Shown here: positions 1 through 6,346 of the stretch, piece by piece | Layout of the letters: every line of letters begins with the position of its first letter | How positions within the stretch are numbered: position 1 is the stretch's first letter | NCBI GenBank assembly: GCA_964501505.1 | Contig: CAZCSY010000032.1 | Coordinates: 1 to 15,463 of the forward strand | Direction: 5' to 3' | Source of the DNA: CAZCSY01 sp964501505 | GTDB lineage: Bacteria; Omnitrophota; Gorgyraeia; Velamenicoccales; Velamenicoccaceae | DNA length: 15,463 nucleotides | The notes under the pieces: model-generated | What the model was told of the DNA's origin: nothing | The model's input: only the letters and a program-made list of their open reading frames with translations | The model's database searches: none | Position numbers and translations under genes: made by a program

Positions 1-476
1 ACGCCGATGTCGAGCGACCGGTGCGGGAAGGGGCTCAGGCGGTGGCACTCGATGAAACGCGGGTGGTGGGCCAGCTTCTTGGTGGCGAGGAACGCGCTGT
101 TGAAGCGCTCCACGTGGCCGACCTGCAGGACGACATTGTACCGCCTGGCCAGGCGGGTGAGCTGGCGCGCCTGCCTCAGGTCGTCGGTGACGGGCTTTTC
201 GATGAGGACGTGCTTGCCGTGCCGGATGGCGTATTTGGCTATCCCCGAGTGCGTGTTGGTGGGGGAGGCCACGGTCACGGCGTCGACGAGCGGCAGGAGC
301 TCCCTGTAGTCCTGGAAGACCCTCGCCCCATGGGCGTCGGCGAGAATGTGGGCGCGTTCGCTCAGGACGTCGCAGACCCCGACGAGTTTGACCTGGGGCA
401 GTTCCGAGTAGACCCGCGCGTGGATGCTGCCCAATCTGCCCGCCCCGATGACCCCGACCCTGATCTCCTGTGGCAT
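1..476 (-). CDS. Gfo/Idh/MocA-family NAD(P)-dependent oxidoreductase, 3' part missing
   Basis: Translating the minus strand from the ATG at 476-474 gives 158 residues open to the window edge, so only the N-terminal domain is present. It starts MPQEIRVGVIGAGRLGSIHA: a Rossmann fold with GxGxxG at residues 11-16. The family hallmark EKP follows at 93-95, where the Lys is the usual catalytic residue, then VGHVERFN near 119-126. Family members oxidise or reduce sugars, inositols or related substrates with NAD(P). The substrate cannot be told from this half. A GAGGGGG ribosome site (487-481) lies four bases before the ATG, and a good sigma70-type promoter lies upstream. The gene diverges from msbA. 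Family members such as GnnA act on UDP-GlcNAc in lipid A synthesis, so an envelope-sugar role is possible but only suggested by the neighbour. Confidence 0.88.
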   Translation of the reverse strand, partial: MPQEIRVGVIGAGRLGSIHARVYSELPQVKLVGVCDVLSERAHILADAHGARVFQDYRELLPLVDAVTVASPTNTHSGIAKYAIRHGKHVLIEKPVTDDLRQARQLTRLARRYNVVLQVGHVERFNSAFLATKKLAHHPRFIECHRLSPFPHRSLDIG

Positions 477-516
477 AATTCCCCCTCTCGAGACCCATGT
501 TAGCAGCGTCTCACGG

Positions 517-545
517 ATTTTAACAAATTCCTTGAGGGCTGTCAA
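517..545 (-). promoter_or_regulatory. Sigma70-type promoter of the oxidoreductase gene
   Basis: Read on the minus strand, TTGACA (545-540) and TAAAAT (522-517) are separated by exactly 17 bases. Transcription would begin near 510, leaving a leader of about 34 nt that contains the GAGGGGG ribosome site. The -35 matches the consensus perfectly and the -10 in five of six positions. Confidence 0.7.
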
Positions 546-560
546 CAAATGTGATAATAT
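532..560 (+). promoter_or_regulatory. Probable msbA promoter, overlapping the divergent one
   Basis: TTGAGG (532-537) is followed by an AT-rich stretch. TAATAT at 555-560 gives a 17-base spacer. GATAAT at 553-558, with TG at 550-551, is an alternative extended -10. The -35 lies inside the spacer of the minus-strand promoter, so the two polymerase sites overlap and could exclude each other. Confidence 0.45.
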
Positions 561-627
561 AAGGCACTTAACGACTTACGTTTCCCTAACAGTTTCATAT
601 GTAAAGGGTTTGGTGTCTCGACCTGAG

Positions 628-2430
628 ATGAAAACCAATTTCTTCAAGGATTACCGCGATCTCTTCCGGTTCACAAGGCCCCATCTCAAGGTGTTGGTGG
701 CGGCGGTCTTTTGTATGCTCGTCTCGACCCTCTTTGACGGCGTTTCGATGGGCATGATCGTGCCGTTCGCGGACAAGATCCTTAATAACGGCAAGATCGT
801 GGTCCCGACCGAGCTGCCCTCCGTGGTCGAGGATTTTATCGCCCGCGTCAACTCCATACCGCAGCTCAGGCTGTTGCAGATCATGGCCTTCTTCCTTATC
901 GGGATGTTCTTTTTCAAGAGCCTCTTCACCTTTCTGCAGTCTTCGCTCATGTCGGACGTGGGCCAGCGTGTCATGCGGGACATCCGTCTCAAACTTTATA
1001 ACAAGTTTCAGAGTCTGGACCTTGACTATTTCTCCCGAAAACGCAGCGGTGAGCTCATCTCGCGCATCACCAATGACGTGGCGATGGTCGAGAACGCCGT
1101 CTCCTCAGGCTTTACGGATCTCGTCTATCAGTCGCTCCAGATCCTGCTCTTCTCGTGCATCATCATCTTCATCTACTGGCGGCTGGCCATCGTCGCCATC
1201 CTCATGATCCCGTTCATCTCCACGCCCATCGTCCTCGTCGGAAGGCGCCTGCGCAAGATCAGCAGGGAGACACAGGAGAAGATGGCGGATATCAACTCGC
1301 TCTTAGTGGAGACGATCACGGGCGTGCGCATCGTGCGGGCCTTCGGCGCGGAGAAGTACGAAACCGACAAGTTCGGCCGCAACAACCAGGCCTATTACCG
1401 GCTCAACATGAAGTCGATCCGGCGGACCCTGGTCCTGGGGCCGACGACGGAGTTCATCGGCTCCCTCGGCGGGGTTTTCATTCTGCTCTACATCGGCCGC
1501 CAGGTCATCGACGGGGTCTTGTCCTTCGGCGTCTTCGGTCTGTTCCTGGGGTCGGTCATGATGATGATCCGCCCCTTCAAGAGACTGAGCAGCGTCGCCT
1601 CCATCATGCAGAAGGCCTTCGCGGCCTCGACGAGGATCTACGAGGTCTTCGAGACACAGACCAAGATCCGCGAGGACAAGACGGCGTGGGAGCTCGAGGA
1701 GATCAAGGAAGGCATAGAGTTTTCGGACGTCTGGTTCCGCTATGAGGAGGCGGAGGTTCTGCGGGGTATCCATCTCAGGTGCCGCAAGGGTGAGGTCGTG
1801 GCCATCGTCGGGCCCAGCGGCGCCGGCAAGAGCACGCTCGTGGATCTTATCCCGCGTTTTTACGACCCGCAGAAGGGCGCCATCCTCATCGACGGCCGGG
1901 ACATCCGGTCGTTCAACGTCGCGTCCCTGCGCAGTAAGATCGCCATGGTCTCTCAGGAGACGATCCTCTTCAACGACTCCGTCCGGGACAATATCGCCTA
2001 CGGCCGTCGCGAGGCGAGCTTTGATGAAATCAAGGAAGCGGCGAAAAAGGCCAACGCCCACGAGTTCATCACGGCCCTGTCCCAGGGGTACGACACCTTT
2101 ATCGGCGACCGGGGGGTGAAGCTGTCGGGCGGCGAACGCCAGCGCCTGGCCATCGCCCGGGCCATCCTGAAGAACCCGCCCCTCTTGATTCTGGACGAGG
2201 CGACGTCTCAGCTCGACACGCACTCCGAGCGGCTCGTCCAGGAGGCCCTGAACGGCCTGATGGCGGGCCGGACCGTCTTTGTCATCGCCCACCGTCTGTC
2301 GACCGTCAAGCATGCCTCCAAGATCATGGTGCTCAACGAAGGGTGCATCGTGGAGGAGGGGACCCATGAAGAACTCCTGGTGGCCGGCGGCGTGTATAAG
2401 CGCCTTTACGACATACAGTTTCAGGTGTGA
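628..2430 (+). CDS. msbA: MsbA-like ABC exporter (lipid A/lipid flippase)
   Basis: This is a 600-residue half-transporter with fused membrane and ATPase domains, the usual length for MsbA. Hydrophobic segments lie near residues 22-48, 83-105, 165-205 and 275-312, consistent with a six-helix exporter domain. The ATPase carries Walker A GPSGAGKST (395-403), Q-loop Gln443, signature LSGGERQ (499-505), Walker B LLILDEATS (519-527) and switch His555. MsbA flips the lipid A core across the inner membrane; related exporters move other lipids, peptides or drugs, so substrate is by similarity only. The ATG at 628 fits the family start but has a poor ribosome site. An in-frame GTG at 613 with AAAGGG at 603-608 would add MVSRPE. 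The reading frame stays open further upstream, but that part lacks family sequence. Confidence 0.85.
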   Translation: MKTNFFKDYRDLFRFTRPHLKVLVAAVFCMLVSTLFDGVSMGMIVPFADKILNNGKIVVPTELPSVVEDFIARVNSIPQLRLLQIMAFFLIGMFFFKSLFTFLQSSLMSDVGQRVMRDIRLKLYNKFQSLDLDYFSRKRSGELISRITNDVAMVENAVSSGFTDLVYQSLQILLFSCIIIFIYWRLAIVAILMIPFISTPIVLVGRRLRKISRETQEKMADINSLLVETITGVRIVRAFGAEKYETDKFGRNNQAYYRLNMKSIRRTLVLGPTTEFIGSLGGVFILLYIGRQVIDGVLSFGVFGLFLGSVMMMIRPFKRLSSVASIMQKAFAASTRIYEVFETQTKIREDKTAWELEEIKEGIEFSDVWFRYEEAEVLRGIHLRCRKGEVVAIVGPSGAGKSTLVDLIPRFYDPQKGAILIDGRDIRSFNVASLRSKIAMVSQETILFNDSVRDNIAYGRREASFDEIKEAAKKANAHEFITALSQGYDTFIGDRGVKLSGGERQRLAIARAILKNPPLLILDEATSQLDTHSERLVQEALNGLMAGRTVFVIAHRLSTVKHASKIMVLNEGCIVEEGTHEELLVAGGVYKRLYDIQFQV

Positions 2431-2431
2431 A

Positions 2432-2467
2432 GGCGGACGTCCGCCGCAGACCGCGGCAGGGTCCGCC
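2432..2467 (+). terminator. GC-rich palindrome after msbA, possible weak terminator
   Basis: GGCGGACGTCCGCC (2432-2445) is a perfect 14-base palindrome directly after the msbA stop. A second GTCCGCC at 2461-2467 could pair with the same left arm. No U-tract follows either hairpin, so any termination would be Rho-assisted or weak. Confidence 0.3.
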
Positions 2468-2493
2468 GGGACCCGTGGCGAGACAAATTTTAG

Positions 2494-2521
2494 TTGAATT
2501 TACGCGTTTTTATGATATATT
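2494..2521 (+). promoter_or_regulatory. Promoter of the rpsB-tsf-pyrH-frr operon
   Basis: TTGAAT (2494-2499) and TATATT (2516-2521) are 16 bases apart inside the only AT-rich stretch between msbA and rpsB. Start would be near 2528, leaving a leader of under 40 nt before rpsB. That leaves little room for a structured S2 autoregulatory leader. Confidence 0.6.
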
Positions 2522-2564
2522 AGGAAATTCGTATCGGCCTTTTAAAAGGAAAGGAGAAACACCG

Positions 2565-3458
2565 TTGACCACAGAGACGATCAAGAAGTTACTGGAGGCG
2601 GGTGTCCACTTCGGCCACCAGACCAGACGATGGAACCCGAAGATGAAGCCGTTCATCTTCGGCGAGAAGAGCGGTATCTATATCATCGACCTCGAAAAGA
2701 CCGAGAAACTCCTCAATGACGCCCGCAGCTTCCTCGCGGAGGTGGCGGCGCAGGGCAAACCGGTCCTCTTTCTGGGCACGAAGCGCCAGGCCCAGGAGGT
2801 GATCGAGGAGGAGGCCAAGCGCAGCGGCGCGTTCTACGTGAACCACCGCTGGCTGGGGGGGTTGCTGACGAATTTTGCGACGATCAAGAAGAGCATCCGC
2901 CGGTACAAGGAGATCGTCCAGATGGAGAAGGACGGCATCTTCGAGAGTCTCACCAAGAAGGAGATTGCCCTGCTGAACAAGGAGAGGGAGCGTCTGACAA
3001 AAAATCTTTCCGGCGTCATCGAGATGGAGCGGTTGCCGGGGGTTCTTTTTGTCGTCGATTCCAAGAAGGAGGAGACGGCGGTCCTCGAGGCGCGGCGCCT
3101 GGGCATCCCGGTCGTGGCCCTGATAGACACGAATTGCAATCCGGACCTGATCGATTATCCTATCCCGGGCAACGACGACGCGATCAAGTCGATCCGTCTC
3201 ATCACGGGGATGATGGCCGACAGCCTGCTGGACGGCCGCAAGCGCCTGGCCGACGTGAAGGCCGTCTTGAAAGAGACGCAGGCAGCGGCGGCGGCTGAGG
3301 AGGGCGAAGAAGAGGTCAAGATCGATCCGGACGTCGAGGAGGGCGTGGTCAAGAAGCTCGCTTTGGACCGGGAGGTTGAGGCCCGCGAGCACCACGCGCG
3401 CGAGAACAAGCCGGAACGAAACGATGTCCAGCGGAATAAAAAGCGGGATAACAAGTAA
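2565..3458 (+). CDS. rpsB: 30S ribosomal protein S2
   Basis: The 297-residue product begins (M)TTETIKKLLEAGVHFGHQ and continues with TRRWNPKMKPFIFG, the S2 signature, then GIYIIDLEKT. S2 binds the 30S head-body junction and is needed for S1 to join. I chose TTG 2565 because GGAG (2553-2556) lies eight bases before it and homologous S2 proteins start there. The frame is open upstream to about 2427, but that part (crossing the promoter and palindrome) does not look like protein. The body ends near residue 235. About 60 further residues form a highly charged Glu- and Lys/Arg-rich tail, making it longer than E. coli S2 (241). It heads the usual rpsB-tsf-pyrH-frr order. Confidence 0.96.
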   Translation: MTTETIKKLLEAGVHFGHQTRRWNPKMKPFIFGEKSGIYIIDLEKTEKLLNDARSFLAEVAAQGKPVLFLGTKRQAQEVIEEEAKRSGAFYVNHRWLGGLLTNFATIKKSIRRYKEIVQMEKDGIFESLTKKEIALLNKERERLTKNLSGVIEMERLPGVLFVVDSKKEETAVLEARRLGIPVVALIDTNCNPDLIDYPIPGNDDAIKSIRLITGMMADSLLDGRKRLADVKAVLKETQAAAAAEEGEEEVKIDPDVEEGVVKKLALDREVEAREHHARENKPERNDVQRNKKRDNK

Positions 3459-3484
3459 CGCGTTAACGTGAAGGGAAAGGTGAC

Positions 3485-4015
3485 ATGGCGGTTTCGATCG
3501 AGATTATCAGACAACTGAGGGATTTGACGGCGGCCTCGGTCTCCGATTGCAAGCGGGCCCTGGATGATGCCCGGGGCGACCTGAAGCAGGCCCAGGAACT
3601 CCTGAAGAAGAGGGGACTTGAGATCGCGGCCAAGAAGGCCTCGCGCAGCGTTTCCCAGGGCCGCATCGAGGCCTATATCCACACGGGCAGCACGATCGGC
3701 GTGCTCCTCGAGGTGAACTGCGAGACGGACTTTGTGGCGCGCAATGAAGATTTTACGCGGCTGACGAAAGACCTGGTCCTGCAGATAGCGGCCGCGGATC
3801 CCCGGTACGTGAAGCCCCAGGACGTGCCGCAAGACGCGATGAAGGATCTGGACGACAGGGGCAAGAAGGATTTCTTGAAGGCGAACGTCCTCCTCTGCCA
3901 GCCTTTTATCCGCGATGAAAAGATGACGATCCAGGACCTCGTCACCCAGGCGATCGCGAAGCTCGGCGAGAATATCGTGGTCCGCCGCTTCGCCCGTTTT
4001 AAGGTCGGCGAATGA
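3485..4015 (+). CDS. tsf: Translation elongation factor Ts
   Basis: EF-Ts exchanges GDP for GTP on EF-Tu. The 176-residue protein has an N-terminal UBA-like helical part (IRQLRDLTAASVSDCKRAL; the usual TGAGMMDCK is degenerate here). It then carries the core motif TDFVARN at residues 81-87, which contacts EF-Tu. It is short, close to the Thermus-type EF-Ts (about 196) and far below E. coli (283), so the second half of the core domain and coiled coil is reduced. AAGGGAAAGG upstream supports ATG 3485. The gap from rpsB is 26 bases. Its stop overlaps the pyrH start as ATGA, indicating translational coupling. Confidence 0.95.
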   Translation: MAVSIEIIRQLRDLTAASVSDCKRALDDARGDLKQAQELLKKRGLEIAAKKASRSVSQGRIEAYIHTGSTIGVLLEVNCETDFVARNEDFTRLTKDLVLQIAAADPRYVKPQDVPQDAMKDLDDRGKKDFLKANVLLCQPFIRDEKMTIQDLVTQAIAKLGENIVVRRFARFKVGE

Positions 4016-4731
4016 AAGAGCGAGCGGTTTACAAGCGCGTGGTGCTCAAGCTCAGCGGCGAGGCCTTGCAGGGCCGCCAGGCGCACGGCATCGACGCGCA
4101 CGTGTTGAGCTCCCTGGCGTCGCAGATAGCGCAGGTGAGACGGCTGGGCGTCGAGGTCGCGCTGGTCCTCGGGGGCGGCAACATCTTCCGCGGCTCCAGC
4201 GGCACGAAGCACTTTAAGATCGAGCGCGCCGTCGGGGACTACATGGGGATGCTGGCCACCGTCATCAACGGGCTGGCCTTTCAGGACGCCCTGGAGAAGC
4301 AGGGGGTGGCGACGCGCCTGATGACCGCGATCGAGATGCACGAGGTCGCGGAACCCTATATCCGGCGCCGCGCCATGCGGCACCTGGAGACGGGACGCGT
4401 GGTGATCTTCGTCGCCGGGACGGGGAACCCTTATTTCACGACCGATACGGCGGCGGCCTTGCGAGCCATGGAGATCGGCGCCGACGCCATCTTCAAGGCG
4501 ACCCGGGTGGACGGCGTGTACAGCGCCGACCCGCTGAAGGACAAAAAGGCCAGGAAATTTTCGAAACTGACTCACCTGGACGTGCTCAAGAAGGGGCTCA
4601 AGGTGATGGATGCGACGGCGGTGAGCCTGTGCATGGACAACCACCTGCCCATCGTCGTCTTTGACCTGACGAAGCCGGGCAACATCAAGAAGATCATTTT
4701 GGGCAAGGACATCGGTACGATCGTTCGTTAA
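4012..4731 (+). CDS. pyrH: UMP kinase
   Basis: UMP kinase phosphorylates UMP to UDP with ATP, the entry to pyrimidine nucleotides. The 239 residues match the normal length of this hexameric amino-acid-kinase-fold family. Visible motifs are the N-terminal LKLSGEAL (12-19), GGGNIFRG (54-61), GDYMGMLAT (75-83) and AGTGNPYFTTDTAAALRA (135-152), which binds nucleotide and UMP. The start ATG lies inside the tsf stop (ATGA overlap), so no separate ribosome site is needed. The standard position between tsf and frr supports the call. Confidence 0.97.
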   Translation: MKERAVYKRVVLKLSGEALQGRQAHGIDAHVLSSLASQIAQVRRLGVEVALVLGGGNIFRGSSGTKHFKIERAVGDYMGMLATVINGLAFQDALEKQGVATRLMTAIEMHEVAEPYIRRRAMRHLETGRVVIFVAGTGNPYFTTDTAAALRAMEIGADAIFKATRVDGVYSADPLKDKKARKFSKLTHLDVLKKGLKVMDATAVSLCMDNHLPIVVFDLTKPGNIKKIILGKDIGTIVR

Positions 4732-4745
4732 CAGGCGGGGTGCTT

Positions 4746-5306
4746 ATGGCTACAAAAGATATCCTTCGCGACACCGAAGCCAAGATGAAGAAGGCGATCG
4801 AGGCTACGCGCCGCGGCTTTTCGGAGATCCGGACCGGACGCGCGAGCCCCCATCTCGTCGAGGGCATCCACGTCGATTATTACGGGACGCCGACCATCCT
4901 GAAGTCGCTGGCGTCGATCACCGTGCCGGACGCGCGTCTTATCGTCATCCAGCCATGGGACGCAAGCGTCATCCCGGAGGTCGAGAAGGCGATCGCCAAG
5001 TCGAATCTGGGCATCACGCCGATGAACGACGGCAAGGTCATCCGTCTGCAGCTGCCGCACCTGACCCAGGAGCGCCGCGAGGAGCTCAAGAAGGTCGTCA
5101 AGGACATAGCGGAGGAGGGCCGCATATCGCTGCGGACGATCCGCCGTGATGCGAACGAGGTCGTGAAGAAACTCGAGTCCGACAAGAAGATCCCGGAGGA
5201 CGAACGCTTCAAGACGCAGGACGAGATCCAGAAGATTACCGATAGGCACGTCCAGGAGATCGAGAACGTCCTGAAGGACAAGGAAAAAGAGCTCTCTGAG
5301 TTTTAG
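4746..5306 (+). CDS. frr: Ribosome recycling factor
   Basis: RRF splits post-termination ribosomes together with EF-G. The 186-residue product is the family length. It contains RTGRASPHLVEGIHVDYYG (29-47) and TPLxSLA/ITVPDAR-like sequence (49-64), which belong to domain II and its hinge. RRDAN (133-137) and KTQDEIQKITD (156-166) belong to the three-helix bundle. I chose ATG 4746 because GGCGGGG (4734-4740) lies five bases before it. An in-frame GTG at 4740 overlaps that site and is less likely. It closes the rpsB operon; the following 158 bases hold no gene. Confidence 0.97.
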   Translation: MATKDILRDTEAKMKKAIEATRRGFSEIRTGRASPHLVEGIHVDYYGTPTILKSLASITVPDARLIVIQPWDASVIPEVEKAIAKSNLGITPMNDGKVIRLQLPHLTQERREELKKVVKDIAEEGRISLRTIRRDANEVVKKLESDKKIPEDERFKTQDEIQKITDRHVQEIENVLKDKEKELSEF

Positions 5307-5354
5307 GAAAGGAAAAACACCGTCCGGGGAAAGAAGATTTCAAGGCGCAGCGCA

Positions 5355-5376
5355 AGGGAATCGTCCCTAGATTCTT
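5355..5376 (+). terminator. Weak hairpin after frr
   Basis: AGGGA (5355-5359) and TCCCT (5364-5368) form a five-pair stem with an ATCG loop, followed by a T-rich stretch (ATTCTTAT). It may end the rpsB operon, but the stem is short. A second GC-rich stem, CCCCGG/CCGGGG (5414-5430), follows before the tRNA and also has only a short T run. Confidence 0.3.
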
Positions 5377-5464
5377 ATAGGCAACGCTGATTTTATTCCG
5401 CCTTTGCAGAATACCCCGGGCTGGCCGGGGGGTTTCATCGTTCTTTGAGAAAGACAAAAGATAT

Positions 5465-5829
5465 GGGCCGCTAGCTCATCCGGTAGAGCACCGCCCTCAG
5501 GTCAAGGGGGCGTTACTGGGTAACCAGTAACGAATAATCTTGTAAATTGCGGGAACGTCTGGAGTATTTCAAGATACTCTAAGGGAGATTGCTTAGAGTA
5601 ACAATTCTTGAATGCAGATAATCCGCAGCCAAGCCCCCGCCGCTTTGCTTCATACGAGGAAACGGCGGGGGAAGGTTCAACGACTATAATCAAGACTCTC
5701 ATTTTCATGTCATAAGGGTTTAAGCGGGAATATGATGATGGGAGATGGGATAGTCTGATCTGCATGGCGACATGCAGTTAACACAAATGTTTAAGGCGGG
5801 TGTGCCGCGTTCGAGTCGCGGGCGGCTCA
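5465..5829 (+). tRNA. tRNA-Lys(UUU), interrupted by a group I intron
   Basis: The exons are 5465-5497 and 5790-5829. Joined, they give a complete 73-nt cloverleaf. The acceptor stem is GGGCCGC/GCGGCTC (one G.U pair). The D arm is GCTC/GAGC with loop ATCCGGTA. The anticodon stem is CCGCC/GGCGG with loop CTTTTAA, so the anticodon is UUU. The variable loop is GTGTG, the T arm CCGCG/CGCGG with TTCGAGT, and the discriminator A. The loop CTTTTAA and discriminator A are typical of bacterial lysine tRNAs. The 3' CCA is not encoded. Without removal of the intron the 5' half ends at U33 and no anticodon loop can form. Identity as Lys depends on the junctions chosen, which the intron fold supports independently. 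Confidence 0.92.
5498..5789 (+). ncRNA. Group I self-splicing intron in tRNA-Lys, without ORF
   Basis: The 292-nt intron lies between U33 and U34. P1: exon CGCCCU (5492-5497) pairs with GGGGCG (5507-5512), putting a U.G pair at the 5' splice site. P2: a hairpin at 5513-5530 with a GTAA loop. P3: TCTTG 5538-5542 with CAAGA 5691-5695. P4: TGCGG 5548-5552 with CCGCA 5623-5627. P5: TCTG 5558-5561 with CAGA 5615-5618, with extra hairpins inside. P6a: CCCCCGCCG 5634-5642 with CGGCGGGGG 5663-5671. P7: GACTAT 5682-5687 with ATAGTC 5750-5755. P8: CTCTCAT 5696-5702 with ATGGGAG 5738-5744. P9: CTGCATG/CATGCAG 5760-5777 with a GCGA loop. The last base is G, as required. AATCCGCAGCCAAGCC resembles the P4/P6 segment of cyanobacterial tRNA-Leu introns. 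No homing endonuclease is encoded. I do not assign a subgroup. Confidence 0.92.
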
Positions 5830-5837
5830 ATAAATAT

Positions 5838-5915
5838 GTTGCGCACATGTGTTCCGCAATGAGAACGTAGGGGGTAGGGGGAAGTGTTCCCCCGTGCTGT
5901 TGGGGTAACAGCCCC
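5838..5915 (+). other. Tandem hairpins between tRNA-Lys and tRNA-Leu
   Basis: Three stems follow the tRNA-Lys 3' end. TTGCG/CGCAA encloses a CACATGTG palindrome (about 5839-5858). GGGGGAA/TTCCCCC has a GTG loop (5877-5893). GCTGTT/AACAGC has a GGGGT loop (5896-5912). An alternative GGGG (5902-5905) with CCCC (5912-5915) leads into GTTTATT and could act as a weak terminator. No ORF of note lies here. Confidence 0.35.
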
Positions 5916-5954
5916 GTTTATTCCGGTGGTTTCTCTCTGTGAAACATCGGAAGG

Positions 5955-6036
5955 GGGCGGATGGCGGAATTGGCAGACGCGATAGCCTTAGGAGCTATTG
6001 GGGAAACCCGTGGAGGTTCGAGCCCTCTTCCGCCCA
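5955..6036 (+). tRNA. tRNA-Leu(UAG)
   Basis: This is a class II tRNA. The acceptor stem is GGGCGGA/TCCGCCC, and the anticodon stem ATAGC/GCTAT has loop CTTAGGA, giving anticodon UAG, which reads CUN leucine codons. A long variable arm (TGGGGAAACCCG) is characteristic of leucine tRNAs. The T arm is GGAGG/CCTCT with TTCGAGC, and the discriminator is A. The 3' CCA is not encoded (TGA follows). No intron is present. Confidence 0.95.
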
Positions 6037-6209
6037 TGATTCCCGGCTTGGGCAGGTCGGGAATTGCCCTGAGCCTCTGCCTTTGGCCGCGCGGGGAGTC
6101 GGAGAGAACAATCGTGCGGCCAGCCTGAGAATCTTCCACGATGCGACATCGCGGACGATCCAGCGAGCCGGAGAGCGATCGGTACCTTTGACAACTTATA
6201 GACGCTTCT
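6037..6209 (+). other. Spacer between tRNA-Leu and tRNA-Gly
   Basis: I see no gene here. A bulged hairpin, GCTTGGGCA with TGCCCTGAGC, lies just after tRNA-Leu, and GGCCGC/GCGGCC about 25 bases apart follows. A TTGACA at 6188-6193 has no -10 at a workable distance before tRNA-Gly. Confidence 0.4.
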
Positions 6210-6285
6210 GCGGGAGTAGCTCAGTTGGTAGAGCGCAACCTTGCCAAGGTTGAAGTCACGGGTTCGAATCCCGCCTCCCGCTCCA
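6210..6285 (+). tRNA. tRNA-Gly(GCC)
   Basis: The acceptor stem is GCGGGAG/CTCCCGC, the D arm GCTC/GAGC with AGTTGGTA, and the anticodon loop TTGCCAA, giving anticodon GCC. The T arm is CGGG-type with TTCGAAT. Discriminator T (6282) is followed by an encoded CCA (6283-6285), unlike the two tRNAs upstream. ATTTTT follows directly and may help end transcription. Confidence 0.97.
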
Positions 6286-6346
6286 TTTTTATCCTGATGT
6301 CTTGCAGTCGCTGCCGTGTTTTTTCGGTTATTTTCGTTCCATTTTT

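Noticed and set aside
21..503. Plus-strand open frames at the window start
   Set aside because: The minus strand encodes a Rossmann-fold oxidoreductase with GxGxxG and EKP; the plus frames show nothing recognisable.
1303..2367. 354-codon open frame on the minus strand over msbA
   Set aside because: It is antisense to the ABC transporter ATPase domain, and the plus strand carries all ABC motifs.
5465..5515. First reading of the 5' half as an intact tRNA with anticodon CAG (Leu) or CAU (Met/Ile)
   Set aside because: No matching anticodon 3' strand, T arm or acceptor follows at normal distance; they occur 292 bases later, with loop CTTTTAA after joining.
5502..5765. 87-codon minus-strand frame inside the tRNA-Lys intron, considered as an intron-encoded endonuclease
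   Set aside because: It shows no LAGLIDADG, GIY-YIG or HNH motif, lies on the wrong strand, and the segment is fully used by the ribozyme fold.
6188..6193. TTGACA as a -35 for tRNA-Gly
   Set aside because: A -10 at normal distance would fall inside the tRNA itself.
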